Source: an uncultured Bacteroidales bacterium
Lineage (GTDB): Bacteria > Bacteroidota > Bacteroidia > Bacteroidales > WCHB1-69
DNA length: 47,697 nucleotides
Direction of reading: 5' to 3'
Assembly: GCA_905235135.1 (NCBI GenBank)
Contig: CAJOKR010000009.1
Span: forward strand, 1 to 47,697
Within the stretch, counting starts at the first letter, position 1, and each line of letters starts with the position of its first letter. Made by a program: the position numbers and the translations under genes. Positions 41,864 to 47,697 of the stretch are shown piece by piece. The notes below the pieces were generated by a model. It had not been told where the DNA came from and made no database searches. It was given only the letters and a program-made list of their open reading frames with translations.

Positions 41864-42361
41864 TCACAACCCCTTGATCTCCTCCTCCGTCAACCCCGTG
41901 ATCTCAGCAATATCGCCAACGGCATAGCCTTTGGCTTTCATGCTGCGGACGATTTTTGCCATACTTTCATCAACAGATTCTTCAAAATCGTCAGGAGCGG
42001 AAGCCCATGCCTCCCAGTCCGTTTCTGCAAGGTACTTTTCCACCTGTTCACGTAGTTCGGGGATACCGCTGACTGCGGTGTTAAATAGCTCTTTGGAGTC
42101 AATGCCAGCATAATCATGCACTAGTACGTGGCGCATGCCTTGGACAATTTTCCATGGAGTTGCAGGATGTGCCTTTTTAAAAGCCTTACTCAACATGTAA
42201 GCTGCCTCGCCCACAACTTCCACATTTTTCATCACGGAATAGTAAGTGCGTTTGTCGGCAACAAATGATTCAAAAGTGTGGCCGCTGATGAACCTCGTTA
42301 CATTTTCAGAGTATTCAATAATGTCCTCCAGTCGGCCCTTGTCCCTAGCTCTTTCTCTCAT
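41864..42361 (-). CDS. hepT: HepT-like toxin (DUF86) with a C-terminal extension
   Basis: HepT toxins are HEPN-fold RNases held in check by their MntA partner, which AMPylates the toxin in the studied case. The first ~115 residues are a DUF86/HepT domain with the RX4HXY active site R77-HVLV-H82-D-Y84 and 'MKNVEVVGEAAYMLSK'. Residues ~118-165 add an unusual tail ending 'AKGYAVGDIAEITGLTEEEI', a helical motif I associate with C-termini of Rpn/PD-(D/E)XK-type proteins of Bacteroidota. The start overlaps the mntA end by 17 bp, as in coupled toxin-antitoxin pairs. Confidence 0.9.
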   Translation of the reverse strand: MRERARDKGRLEDIIEYSENVTRFISGHTFESFVADKRTYYSVMKNVEVVGEAAYMLSKAFKKAHPATPWKIVQGMRHVLVHDYAGIDSKELFNTAVSGIPELREQVEKYLAETDWEAWASAPDDFEESVDESMAKIVRSMKAKGYAVGDIAEITGLTEEEIKGL

Positions 42362-42659
42362 AAATCAGTATTTTATCACGGTTAGCAGTTTCAGCGGCGT
42401 ACGGACGAAGCGTACCATCCACCACCAAATCGACTTCGCGTCCGAGCAGTTCCTGCAAATCCATTAACATACCTCCGTGTGTAAAGAGGGTGAAGGGCTT
42501 GCCGGAATAGTCGGGTACGAAAAGGATGTCCACATCGCTTCTCGGGGTCTCCTCGCCTCGGGCGAAGGAACCGAAAAGCCATGCTTTCAAGACGGGCTGC
42601 GTCTTGAAATAATCGGCAATGATCTTTTTCATTATCTCAGTGCTCATACGTTTCCGCAT
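42345..42659 (-). CDS. mntA: MntA-like minimal nucleotidyltransferase (antitoxin of HepT)
   Basis: The 104-residue protein has the nucleotidyltransferase motif GSX10DXD: GSFARGE...SDVDIL (G30, S31, D42, D44), and a later acidic 'REVDLVV' that gives the third carboxylate. It is the antitoxin of the downstream hepT, which it precedes with a 17-bp overlap. The start may be ATG 42659 or ATG 42647 (MSTEIMKK); the -7 box at 42674 leaves only a short leader for the first. Confidence 0.9.
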   Translation of the reverse strand: MRKRMSTEIMKKIIADYFKTQPVLKAWLFGSFARGEETPRSDVDILFVPDYSGKPFTLFTHGGMLMDLQELLGREVDLVVDGTLRPYAAETANRDKILIYERKS

Positions 42660-42673
42660 TTTTAATTAGGCTG

Positions 42674-42681
42674 CAAAAATA
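42674..42681 (-). promoter_or_regulatory. -7 promoter box for mntA-hepT
   Basis: TATTTTTG on the minus strand, 14 bp before ATG 42659 and 26 bp before ATG 42647. Confidence 0.55.
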
Positions 42682-42722
42682 CACATTATTTGTTCAATGG
42701 ACAGCATCAAAAAAGAAAAAAA

Positions 42723-42764
42723 TCAGGCAATTCCGCGCCGTCCCAGCTCTGCGAGGTGCGGATA
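42723..42764 (-). pseudogene. Fragment of a second cupin gene copy (42-bp direct repeat of 41761-41802)
   Basis: The segment matches the cupin 5' coding region at 41 of 42 bases and reads IRTSQSWDGAELPD in the same relative frame. Before and after it the similarity fades. With the intact cupin it brackets the mntA-hepT pair as direct repeats 962 bp apart. Confidence 0.8.
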
Positions 42765-42823
42765 GGATCGATTTTTTGTTGAGATATAGCCCGAAAGTAT
42801 GCAATATTGTTGTCGAGGCTGTT

Positions 42824-42991
42824 TTATGCCTTGATGAGTGCCTTCAGGCGATTTATATCCTCCTCCACTCCCTCTTTTCCCCATTTGTCGGCCAAACGAT
42901 ACCATCGCAAAGCCTCTTTATGGTTTTGCTCCACACCGTCGCCTTCTTCATACGTCAAAGGGGCGGATTTCTTGGGTACTTTCTTTTTCAT
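42824..42991 (-). pseudogene. Short Sel1-repeat remnant (55 codons)
   Basis: ATG 42991 opens a 55-residue frame to TAA 42824. After the start MKKKVPKKSAPL it reads 'TYEEGDGVEQNHKEALRWYR' and then 'LADKWGKEGVEEDINRL', which is a near-complete Sel1-like TPR unit ('Y..G.GV..d..eA..Wy..AA..G'). A normal Sel1 protein has several units and usually a signal peptide, so this looks like the end of a larger gene. It could still be expressed as a small protein. Confidence 0.6.
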
Positions 42992-43055
42992 TATTTGTTG
43001 GAATCCGATGAGTTAGCCAATACATCGTCTTGACATGAAAATGTCAAAAGTCCTA

Positions 43056-43286
43056 TTACATTTCTTCAAGCTTACTAATGAACTCATGCGACAATCCCAA
43101 ATCGCGAATAGCGTTGCGGACGATGAATTCTGGAACAGGTTCCACATACGTTTGGAAAACAACAGCACGCTTCAGACCATTCTTTGTCCATATCTCGTGA
43201 CCTCCAACAGTACGCAAAGGCTGTAGGCCTAACTGTGACAGAATGTCGCGGAACTCCTTAACCGAGATGTTAGATAACTTCTTCAT
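43056..43286 (-). CDS. hicA: HicA-like mRNA interferase toxin
   Basis: The 76-residue protein has the double-stranded RNA-binding-like HicA fold: 'VKEFRDILSQLGLQPLRTVG' then GGHEIW with the expected catalytic His30, a basic strand and 'EFIVRNAIRDLGLSHEFISK', matching the HicA C-terminal helix. Its ATG overlaps the hicB stop by 4 bp (ATGA). HicA cleaves mRNA; HicB neutralises it. Confidence 0.85.
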   Translation of the reverse strand: MKKLSNISVKEFRDILSQLGLQPLRTVGGHEIWTKNGLKRAVVFQTYVEPVPEFIVRNAIRDLGLSHEFISKLEEM

Positions 43287-43642
43287 GCCATTGCTGCTAT
43301 GCGCATCGGAGTCGACACTTTTTCGTAATTAATGTGCCCGCCAAGCAACTTGGACATTTCCGGCTTGCGAATCAAGCGGCTGAATGCTGGCGGGGTGAGT
43401 TTTTTCTTCGTGACTTTCCAGCCGTGGTCTCGAAGATCGTCCCAAAGTGTGCCCAACTCAAGACAGGTTTCGACATATATCTGAAAACGCTCGAAGAAAT
43501 TCTTTACCGCATCGCTATAATCCTTGCCCGAGGTACTGATATCGAGTGAAGGACAATAGGCAATCAGGTTGTCACCCTCCCTGAAGATATAGTACTCTAT
43601 CGAAAAACGATACTCTTCTGGTTTGTTAGTTTTATGTTCCAT
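43283..43642 (-). CDS. hicB: HicB-like antitoxin
   Basis: The 119-residue protein begins with the partial RNase-H-like HicB domain ('YRFSIEYYIFREGDNLIAYC', 'PSLDISTSGKDYSDAVKNFF', 'ERFQIYVETCLELGTLWDDL'), followed by a basic tail ('GWKVTKKKLTPPAFSRLIRK'). I see no clear helix-turn-helix or ribbon-helix-helix domain. The order hicB-hicA is the reverse of the E. coli order but common elsewhere. Promoter box at 43666. Confidence 0.85.
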   Translation of the reverse strand: MEHKTNKPEEYRFSIEYYIFREGDNLIAYCPSLDISTSGKDYSDAVKNFFERFQIYVETCLELGTLWDDLRDHGWKVTKKKLTPPAFSRLIRKPEMSKLLGGHINYEKVSTPMRIAAMA

Positions 43643-43665
43643 AATCCGTTTCTTCTTTGAACTTG

Positions 43666-43673
43666 CAAAAATA
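43666..43673 (-). promoter_or_regulatory. -7 promoter box for hicB-hicA
   Basis: TATTTTTG on the minus strand, 23 bp before ATG 43642. Confidence 0.6.
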
Positions 43674-43720
43674 CTTTTTTATCCAATTGCGAATTGTTCT
43701 TCATCAGTCAAGCTAACTTC

Positions 43721-44145
43721 CTAATTAACCCGCAAGTACGCCCCCGTGACAGACCCCGTATCCTCCGCCATCGCCTTGGGCGTTCCCTCGAAGATAATGG
43801 TGCCGCCCGTGGCGCCGCCGCCGGGACCGAGCTCGATGAGCCAGTCGCAGGACTTCAGCATCTCGATGTTGTGCTCGATGAGGAAGACGGTGTTGCCCGC
43901 CTCCACCATCGTGTCGAAGAGGTTGAGGATGCGCTTGATGTCGCCCGCGTGGAGACCGTCGGAAGGCTCGTCCAGGATGAAGATCTTGCCCGCGTCGCGC
44001 AGGTAGGAGGCCAACTTGATGCGCTGCAGCTCGCCGCCGGAGAGGGTCGAGAGCGACTGGTTGAGGTGGAGATATCCCAAGCCGACTTTGCGCAACGGCT
44101 CCAACTTCTCCGCAATAACACTTCCGGCGAACAGCTCGGAGGCTT
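43721..44145 (-). pseudogene. C-terminal fragment of a UvrA-like excinuclease ABC subunit A
   Basis: From about 44145 down to 43721 the frame encodes 'ASELFAGSVIAEKLEPLRKV', the ABC signature LSGGELQRIKLASYL, Walker B FILDEPSDGLH, 'GNTVFLIEHNIEMLKSCDWL' and 'ELGPGGGATGG', i.e. the last ~140 residues of UvrA. Everything before (both zinc modules, both Walker A motifs, the first ATPase) is missing. The DEPSDGLH form, instead of DEPTTGLH, suggests a UvrA paralogue rather than the housekeeping gene. The open frame continues upstream to 44392 but that part is not UvrA-like. Without Walker A it cannot be an active ATPase. Confidence 0.85.
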
Positions 44146-44439
44146 TGTTGGCGAAACCCGCGTGTGGGAAACCGCATTGGCTACCGAGTCTTTCAGCCCT
44201 GACAGGCTGATTCGTAAACGAACAGATCACCCATATCCGCATACGGCGGAGATGATTTCTGATTCTGCTTGAAAAAGCACCTGTTGGAAAATGCGAAACT
44301 TGAGTGTCTTTACTGTTTAACGCGGCCAAGGTATGACAAAAGTTTTTCAGAGTTTGGTAAGTTTTTTTCAAGAACGGAAGAACAATCCGCAATCATAAGG
44401 ATTTCGCTTGTGCTGCGGATAGTTTGGCATGGCCTGTGT
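44146..44439. other. Rearrangement junction and gene-free spacer
   Basis: This 294-bp stretch holds no supported gene. Next to the UvrA break lie pieces such as CAGCCTGTCAGGGCTGAAAG and CCGCATACGGCGG (imperfect palindromes), which look like repeat-element debris. Base composition shifts here from GC-rich to AT-rich. I see no transposase and no clear att-type repeat. Confidence 0.5.
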
Positions 44440-44763
44440 TTAAAAAACGCGACCTTCTAAATGTATTTTTCTGGGTTTCCCGTCTGCAAAACCATCAAGT
44501 GTATTGTACCAAGTATTCGGTGTCCAATAATCCATATTTAAGACCTTATGCTTTACTTCTTCGTATAATCTTGGGTTCATTAAGGCAACAAACACTTCGG
44601 AATCAGCATTTTCTCCTATGTCTGTTGTCATCCCATCGGCTCGATTTGCGACAATACACATACATTCTCCGATCTTATCAAAATAGGTGGTCGATAATCT
44701 TACAGGAAGATATCGGTCGGCTTTTTCAAAGCCTAAATCTGCGCTTATTGTGTTTATCTGCAT
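44440..44763 (-). CDS. Unknown protein G of the AT-rich operon (107 aa)
   Basis: It begins MQINTISADLGFEKADRYLP and ends 'WYNTLDGFADGKPRKIHLEG'. There is no signal peptide or membrane segment. Mixed alpha/beta character ('TYFDKIGECMCIVANRADGM', 'ADSEVFVALMNPRLYEEVKH'). I do not recognise it. It is the last gene of the operon, 15 bp after gene F, and is AT-rich like its neighbours. Confidence 0.7.
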   Translation of the reverse strand: MQINTISADLGFEKADRYLPVRLSTTYFDKIGECMCIVANRADGMTTDIGENADSEVFVALMNPRLYEEVKHKVLNMDYWTPNTWYNTLDGFADGKPRKIHLEGRVF

Positions 44764-44778
44764 AATTGTTTGTGTTAA

Positions 44779-45195
44779 TCAAAAAGTTATTTTTCCAAGT
44801 TTCAGATTTTTCAACAGATCGTCATACACCTCAATTAATGTGTTTCTGGTTTCTTTTCCTCCTTCAAACATTTCAAAAATGTTTTGCATTCGAAGTGCTT
44901 CAAGCAACCCCTCTACTCGCTCCTCAATTCCCATCTGGAAGATTCTAAATCGAAATCCGTCAATACCTTTTTCATCAGCCAAATCGTCTGCCCATCCATA
45001 ACCGTAACATTCCCACACATTGTAAATCCCATCTAAAAAAGTACGAATAACTTCACTGTATTGAATAGCATAATCTTGCCTACCGTCAAGCTGTGCGCGA
45101 GTCCACATTAGACTCTTGTATTTATTTAGATCAACCACAAGATTTCTTAAATCATCAGCGGTAAAAGGTGCTGTGTCTTTTAATTTATTTGCCAT
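44779..45195 (-). CDS. Unknown protein F of the AT-rich operon (138 aa)
   Basis: Start MANKLKDTAPFTADDLRNLV at 45195 is preferred because it overlaps the E stop by only 11 bp; a start at 45240 is possible. The protein is helical, with 'KSLMWTRAQLDGRQDYAIQY', 'YGYGWADDLADEKGIDGFRF' and 'RVEGLLEALRMQNIFEMFEG'. No signal peptide or known motif is visible. The overlap suggests translational coupling with E. Confidence 0.7.
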   Translation of the reverse strand: MANKLKDTAPFTADDLRNLVVDLNKYKSLMWTRAQLDGRQDYAIQYSEVIRTFLDGIYNVWECYGYGWADDLADEKGIDGFRFRIFQMGIEERVEGLLEALRMQNIFEMFEGGKETRNTLIEVYDDLLKNLKLGKITF

Positions 45196-45598
45196 ATTGT
45201 GCTGTTTGATCAGGTTCTCTAATGTCTGTAAATACACCAAAAAATTCGATGATGCGCAATGGTGACATCATTGCAAAACGGATACAGGTCATGTTATTGA
45301 ATATATTGCACACAAGAGGCTCATTGGGATCATCCCAACTCATTGAGTCAGGGAGCCGACCATATTGAACCCTATCTTCCAAAACATCACCACGCTCTAT
45401 TCCAAAAATCGGAAGACCAAAATGCTGGTTTATTCCTGTTGGGATATTGTCAAATAAAGCGACCGAGAGTGTATCGCTATTAATCGGTTTTGCAACAATT
45501 GTACAATTGATCTTTCCTTGACGAGTACATCTTCCATTCATATACTCCTCGTACCGTGAAGCCTCAAAAATAAAGGCTTTTCTGTAAACGTTATTCAT
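45185..45598 (-). CDS. Unknown protein E of the AT-rich operon (137 aa)
   Basis: It begins MNNVYRKAFIFEASRYEEYM and is rich in beta-type segments ('QGKINCTIVAKPINSDTLSV', 'FGLPIFGIERGDVLEDRVQY', 'CIRFAMMSPLRIIEFFGVFT'). Cytosolic by lack of a signal. No family recognised. It starts 10 bp after D and overlaps F. Confidence 0.7.
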   Translation of the reverse strand: MNNVYRKAFIFEASRYEEYMNGRCTRQGKINCTIVAKPINSDTLSVALFDNIPTGINQHFGLPIFGIERGDVLEDRVQYGRLPDSMSWDDPNEPLVCNIFNNMTCIRFAMMSPLRIIEFFGVFTDIREPDQTAQYGK

Positions 45599-45608
45599 AT
45601 CTAATCAT

Positions 45609-46016
45609 TTAAAAGTTATCCTCAATGTAGATTATTTCCTTACACATGTCAATCAAGACAGGTGCGATTTCGTTTTTTGTATCGTAATAGAACACATTAT
45701 CTGTTTCCATACCCTCTTTCATCCCTTGTGCAAAATGTTTTGCATTGGGCACAAACATTATTATGTATGTTGAGATGTCACTATTATTCATCCCGAGATC
45801 CTCAAATTTTCCATAGTGATAATGGATATAAAGGTAAAGAACAATGTATTGAAACATATTGTACGCAGCAAATGTTTCTTCTCCCATTTTCAATCCTTCC
45901 TCTTTGATCACTTGTGCAGTTAGCATTTTACAATACGAATTGACCTTGTTAAACATCGATTCGTACTGCTCTTTTGTCCAAGGGGATCTTCGCCCCATAT
46001 TAATTCCTTCTGCCAT
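45609..46016 (-). CDS. Unknown protein D of the AT-rich operon (135 aa)
   Basis: It begins MAEGINMGRRSPWTKEQYES (an alternative start is MGRRSPWTK at 45998) and is almost wholly helical with many Met, Tyr and Phe residues ('AAYNMFQYIVLYLYIHYHYG', 'GMNNSDISTYIIMFVPNAKH'). The tail is acidic ('EIIYIEDNF'). It may be a helical bundle adaptor; I do not recognise it. It starts 2 bp after gene C. Confidence 0.7.
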   Translation of the reverse strand: MAEGINMGRRSPWTKEQYESMFNKVNSYCKMLTAQVIKEEGLKMGEETFAAYNMFQYIVLYLYIHYHYGKFEDLGMNNSDISTYIIMFVPNAKHFAQGMKEGMETDNVFYYDTKNEIAPVLIDMCKEIIYIEDNF

Positions 46017-46018
46017 GG

Positions 46019-46480
46019 TTATGCTTCTTTAAACGTGATACGATAATAATATTCATCAATTCCTTTGGGATTGAGAATAAGGAAAGCTATTGTTTTACCT
46101 TGTTGTTTGGAAATCATAAACAAGTTGACTTTCCCGTTCTCAAGACCTTCATATGAAATGGGTAATTCCTCAATTATTTCATCACCTCGCACCATAGCAG
46201 TTTGAGAAACTTCTGCTCTCTCGTTTTTATGGTAAAAGGTCGATGTCACTTTAAATTGAACAAGTGGAAATTCTAATCCAAGATTATTATCAAACACTTG
46301 GATAAAGATAGTCCCGTTATTTGATACACGGAGAATATTTGCTGTTGAATGTGATAGGATTGGAGTTGGTTCAACACGCTCATCATTGGCATTAATGTAG
46401 TGACATCTCTCAACTTCCACTTTCTCAAAGTCCACCATAAAAGGTGCCCCATTACTGATTTCTTTTATTGACAGTTCCAT
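46019..46480 (-). CDS. Unknown protein C of the AT-rich operon (153 aa)
   Basis: It begins MELSIKEISNGAPFMVDFEK and is mostly beta ('ILSHSTANILRVSNNGTIFI', 'LGLEFPLVQFKVTSTFYHKN', 'VNLFMISKQQGKTIAFLILN'). A compact all-beta or beta-sandwich protein is likely. No signal peptide. No family recognised. It lies 66 bp after B, the largest gap in the operon. Confidence 0.7.
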   Translation of the reverse strand: MELSIKEISNGAPFMVDFEKVEVERCHYINANDERVEPTPILSHSTANILRVSNNGTIFIQVFDNNLGLEFPLVQFKVTSTFYHKNERAEVSQTAMVRGDEIIEELPISYEGLENGKVNLFMISKQQGKTIAFLILNPKGIDEYYYRITFKEA

Positions 46481-46546
46481 TTTGTTTGTGCCAGTTTTAT
46501 TCTGTCGGCTCCTCAGTTTTTGATGATTATTGATTACTAGATAATT

Positions 46547-47293
46547 CTATTTTGTTTGACCTGGGATTAATAAATCTACAAATTCAAAAGGTTCTCCATA
46601 TTTTCCAACATACTCGCACACAATAAGAAGTTTTTCCGACAATTGTTTCTGACGGGAATCCTCCTCTTTCTTTTCCCAAGTCGGATAATATTCGGCAAAC
46701 CTTTGTAAATAGTTTCTACAAGATGACAATAGCCTTTTTTGAAAGTATGTATTGCCGTCTATGACTGAATTATCCTTGCATTCTATGATATTTGACAATT
46801 TATTTATAGAATGCAACAGTACAAGAAATGTTCCTTTCCATTCAGTTGGCTTTTCACTGTTTTTGTTGCGGAACACAGAAATACTTTCACGCAAAACAAT
46901 TTTATCTAACTCGTTCAAATAGTTTTCAACATCATCTTCACTTGTAAAGTACAGATTATCGTAATTCCTAATGATAATATCAAACAATTCGTCCCAATTC
47001 CCAGCTTCCACTTGAAAAGTGTCCAGACTACAATGATTTATTAAGTACAAAGCTCGTACATCTCGGAAATTCAACAGACTCTTCCCTTTTATCAATATTT
47101 GTGCATAAAGGAAGGAGGCTCCTTGATAATGAAGATTTGACGAAATTACGATTTCAACTGGTTCGCCCGGAATAGAGTATTTGTATGTTTTATAGCCTTT
47201 TTTATCGTGCTTTGAGATGAGACAATCCTTTGTCCCTGCTACACCTTTATAAAGACGCTTGTTTTCTGAATCATAACATAATGCGCTATCCAT
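46547..47293 (-). CDS. Unknown protein B of the AT-rich operon (248 aa)
   Basis: It begins MDSALCYDSENKRLYKGVAG. The first ~90 residues look beta-rich ('TYKYSIPGEPVEIVISSNLH'), and the rest is helical and charged ('YLNELDKIVLRESISVFRNK', 'SCRNYLQRFAEYYPTWEKKE'). It is the largest protein of the operon. No motif is recognised: no Walker, nuclease, HEPN or helix-turn-helix signature is visible. Confidence 0.7.
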   Translation of the reverse strand: MDSALCYDSENKRLYKGVAGTKDCLISKHDKKGYKTYKYSIPGEPVEIVISSNLHYQGASFLYAQILIKGKSLLNFRDVRALYLINHCSLDTFQVEAGNWDELFDIIIRNYDNLYFTSEDDVENYLNELDKIVLRESISVFRNKNSEKPTEWKGTFLVLLHSINKLSNIIECKDNSVIDGNTYFQKRLLSSCRNYLQRFAEYYPTWEKKEEDSRQKQLSEKLLIVCEYVGKYGEPFEFVDLLIPGQTK

Positions 47294-47314
47294 ATCTTTG
47301 CTGATTTTGTTTGC

Positions 47315-47509
47315 CTACTCTACAACGCAGTTTTCGGCTTCCCTGCATTTCTTGTTTAGCGGATAGCCATCATTCCGACATAAAGAAAGTGTGAATCTTA
47401 ACTTTTCGTCTGAGGCTGTGAGAAGATGCCTATGTACCCAAGTAAGATCCACGCCAAGCGTGGCATCCACTACTTCTTTCGGGTACATTTTCGTTTTGAA
47501 ACTTCTCAC
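47315..47509 (-). CDS. Unknown short protein A at the head of the AT-rich operon (64 aa)
   Basis: It reads from a GTG at 47509 (or ATG 47488, MYPKEVVDATLG) to the stop at 47315, 21 bp before B. The sequence is basic, with three Cys-like positions near the end ('LCRNDGYPLNKKCREAENCV'). It could be a small regulator or just the remnant of a longer gene. The weak start makes this the least certain gene of the row. Confidence 0.4.
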   Translation of the reverse strand: MRSFKTKMYPKEVVDATLGVDLTWVHRHLLTASDEKLRFTLSLCRNDGYPLNKKCREAENCVVE

Positions 47510-47697
47510 ATTCTAGACGATTCCGAACGATAGCAAACGCTATGATTATTAATATGTTAGTTTAACTACTTTTCTTCCCTTGTTTCGTTTTTTTTATTCG
47601 CTATAGTTTCATTCAAGACTGATTTTTCACCAACACCGGTAGCAGTGGCCTCAAAGGAACTGCAAGACAGGTTTCCTCAAATAAGACGGCGACCACT
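47510..47697. other. Right-edge gene-free segment
   Basis: No open frame or clear promoter box is supported in these 188 bases. They probably hold the upstream region of the AT-rich operon (AT-rich, with poly-T near 47589). Confidence 0.4.

Noticed and set aside
44146..44392. N-terminal extension of the UvrA-like fragment as a real protein part
   Set aside because: The residues have no UvrA character and overlap repeat-like debris; the open frame seems to be chance.

Overview
The window looks like a chromosomal segment of an uncultured member of the order Bacteroidales (Bacteroidota). The evidence is as follows. Many genes carry the Bacteroidota -7 promoter box (TAnnTTTG) just upstream, and starts lack Shine-Dalgarno sequences. 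Two secreted proteins end in the gliding-type C-terminal sorting domain of the type IX secretion system. There is an S46 dipeptidyl-peptidase, a FloA/NfeD pair, a short-chain-type threonine dehydrogenase and RnfB/RnfC proteins of Bacteroidota type. Core genes have GC-rich third positions; the last 3 kb is clearly AT-rich and looks foreign.

Layout. Positions 1-2228 (minus) hold a repeat-rich surface/fibre-like protein that runs off the left edge and is cut by an in-frame TAG. Positions 2471-8271 hold ettA, a lipoprotein, tyrS, nfeD-floA and an orphan 5'-nucleotidase C-terminal domain. Positions 8357-11611 hold a frameshifted SUMF1-domain protein, a frameshifted rnfB, and rnfC followed by a terminator, so the usual rnfDGEA genes are missing here. 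Positions 11728-18288 hold apbE, nadB, a zinc metallopeptidase, kdsA and a TMTC-like membrane/TPR protein. Positions 18458-23337 are a tandem pair of large secreted proteins. Positions 23441-29421 hold murD, a thioredoxin-fold lipoprotein, a TPR-like protein and a four-gene 2-oxoacid:ferredoxin oxidoreductase operon. Positions 29576-39290 hold a PlsC-like acyltransferase, tRNA-Pro(GGG), tdh, a lipoprotein, a PQ-loop membrane protein, rnr (frameshifted), a DPP11-type peptidase and a second PlsC-like protein. Positions 39287-41825 (minus) hold an acid phosphatase, an outer-membrane protein and a small membrane protein, each of the last two with an in-frame stop, and a cupin. Positions 41864-43642 (minus) hold two toxin-antitoxin modules (MntA/HepT, HicB/HicA) with gene debris between them. 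Position 43721 onward holds a decapitated UvrA-like fragment, then a compact seven-gene operon (44440-47509) whose products I do not recognise.

Biology. DPP11 (acidic dipeptide release), threonine dehydrogenase, the VOR/KOR-type ferredoxin-dependent oxidoreductase and Rnf subunits together suggest an anaerobe that ferments peptides and amino acids. This is inference from gene content.

Two features stand out across the window. First, six apparently disrupted genes (three frameshifts, three in-frame stops) lie in 47 kb. The cause could be consensus errors or real decay, and the sequence alone cannot decide. Interrupted genes are typed 'pseudogene' here only in the sense of 'not open as written'. 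Second, intergenic spaces are full of small repeat families: 28-bp palindromes of the GTAGAGACG type, a composite two-hairpin repeat, and A/C-rich tandem leaders placed right before start codons. The best candidate for an undescribed system is the AT-rich operon at 44440-47509 next to the toxin-antitoxin cluster.
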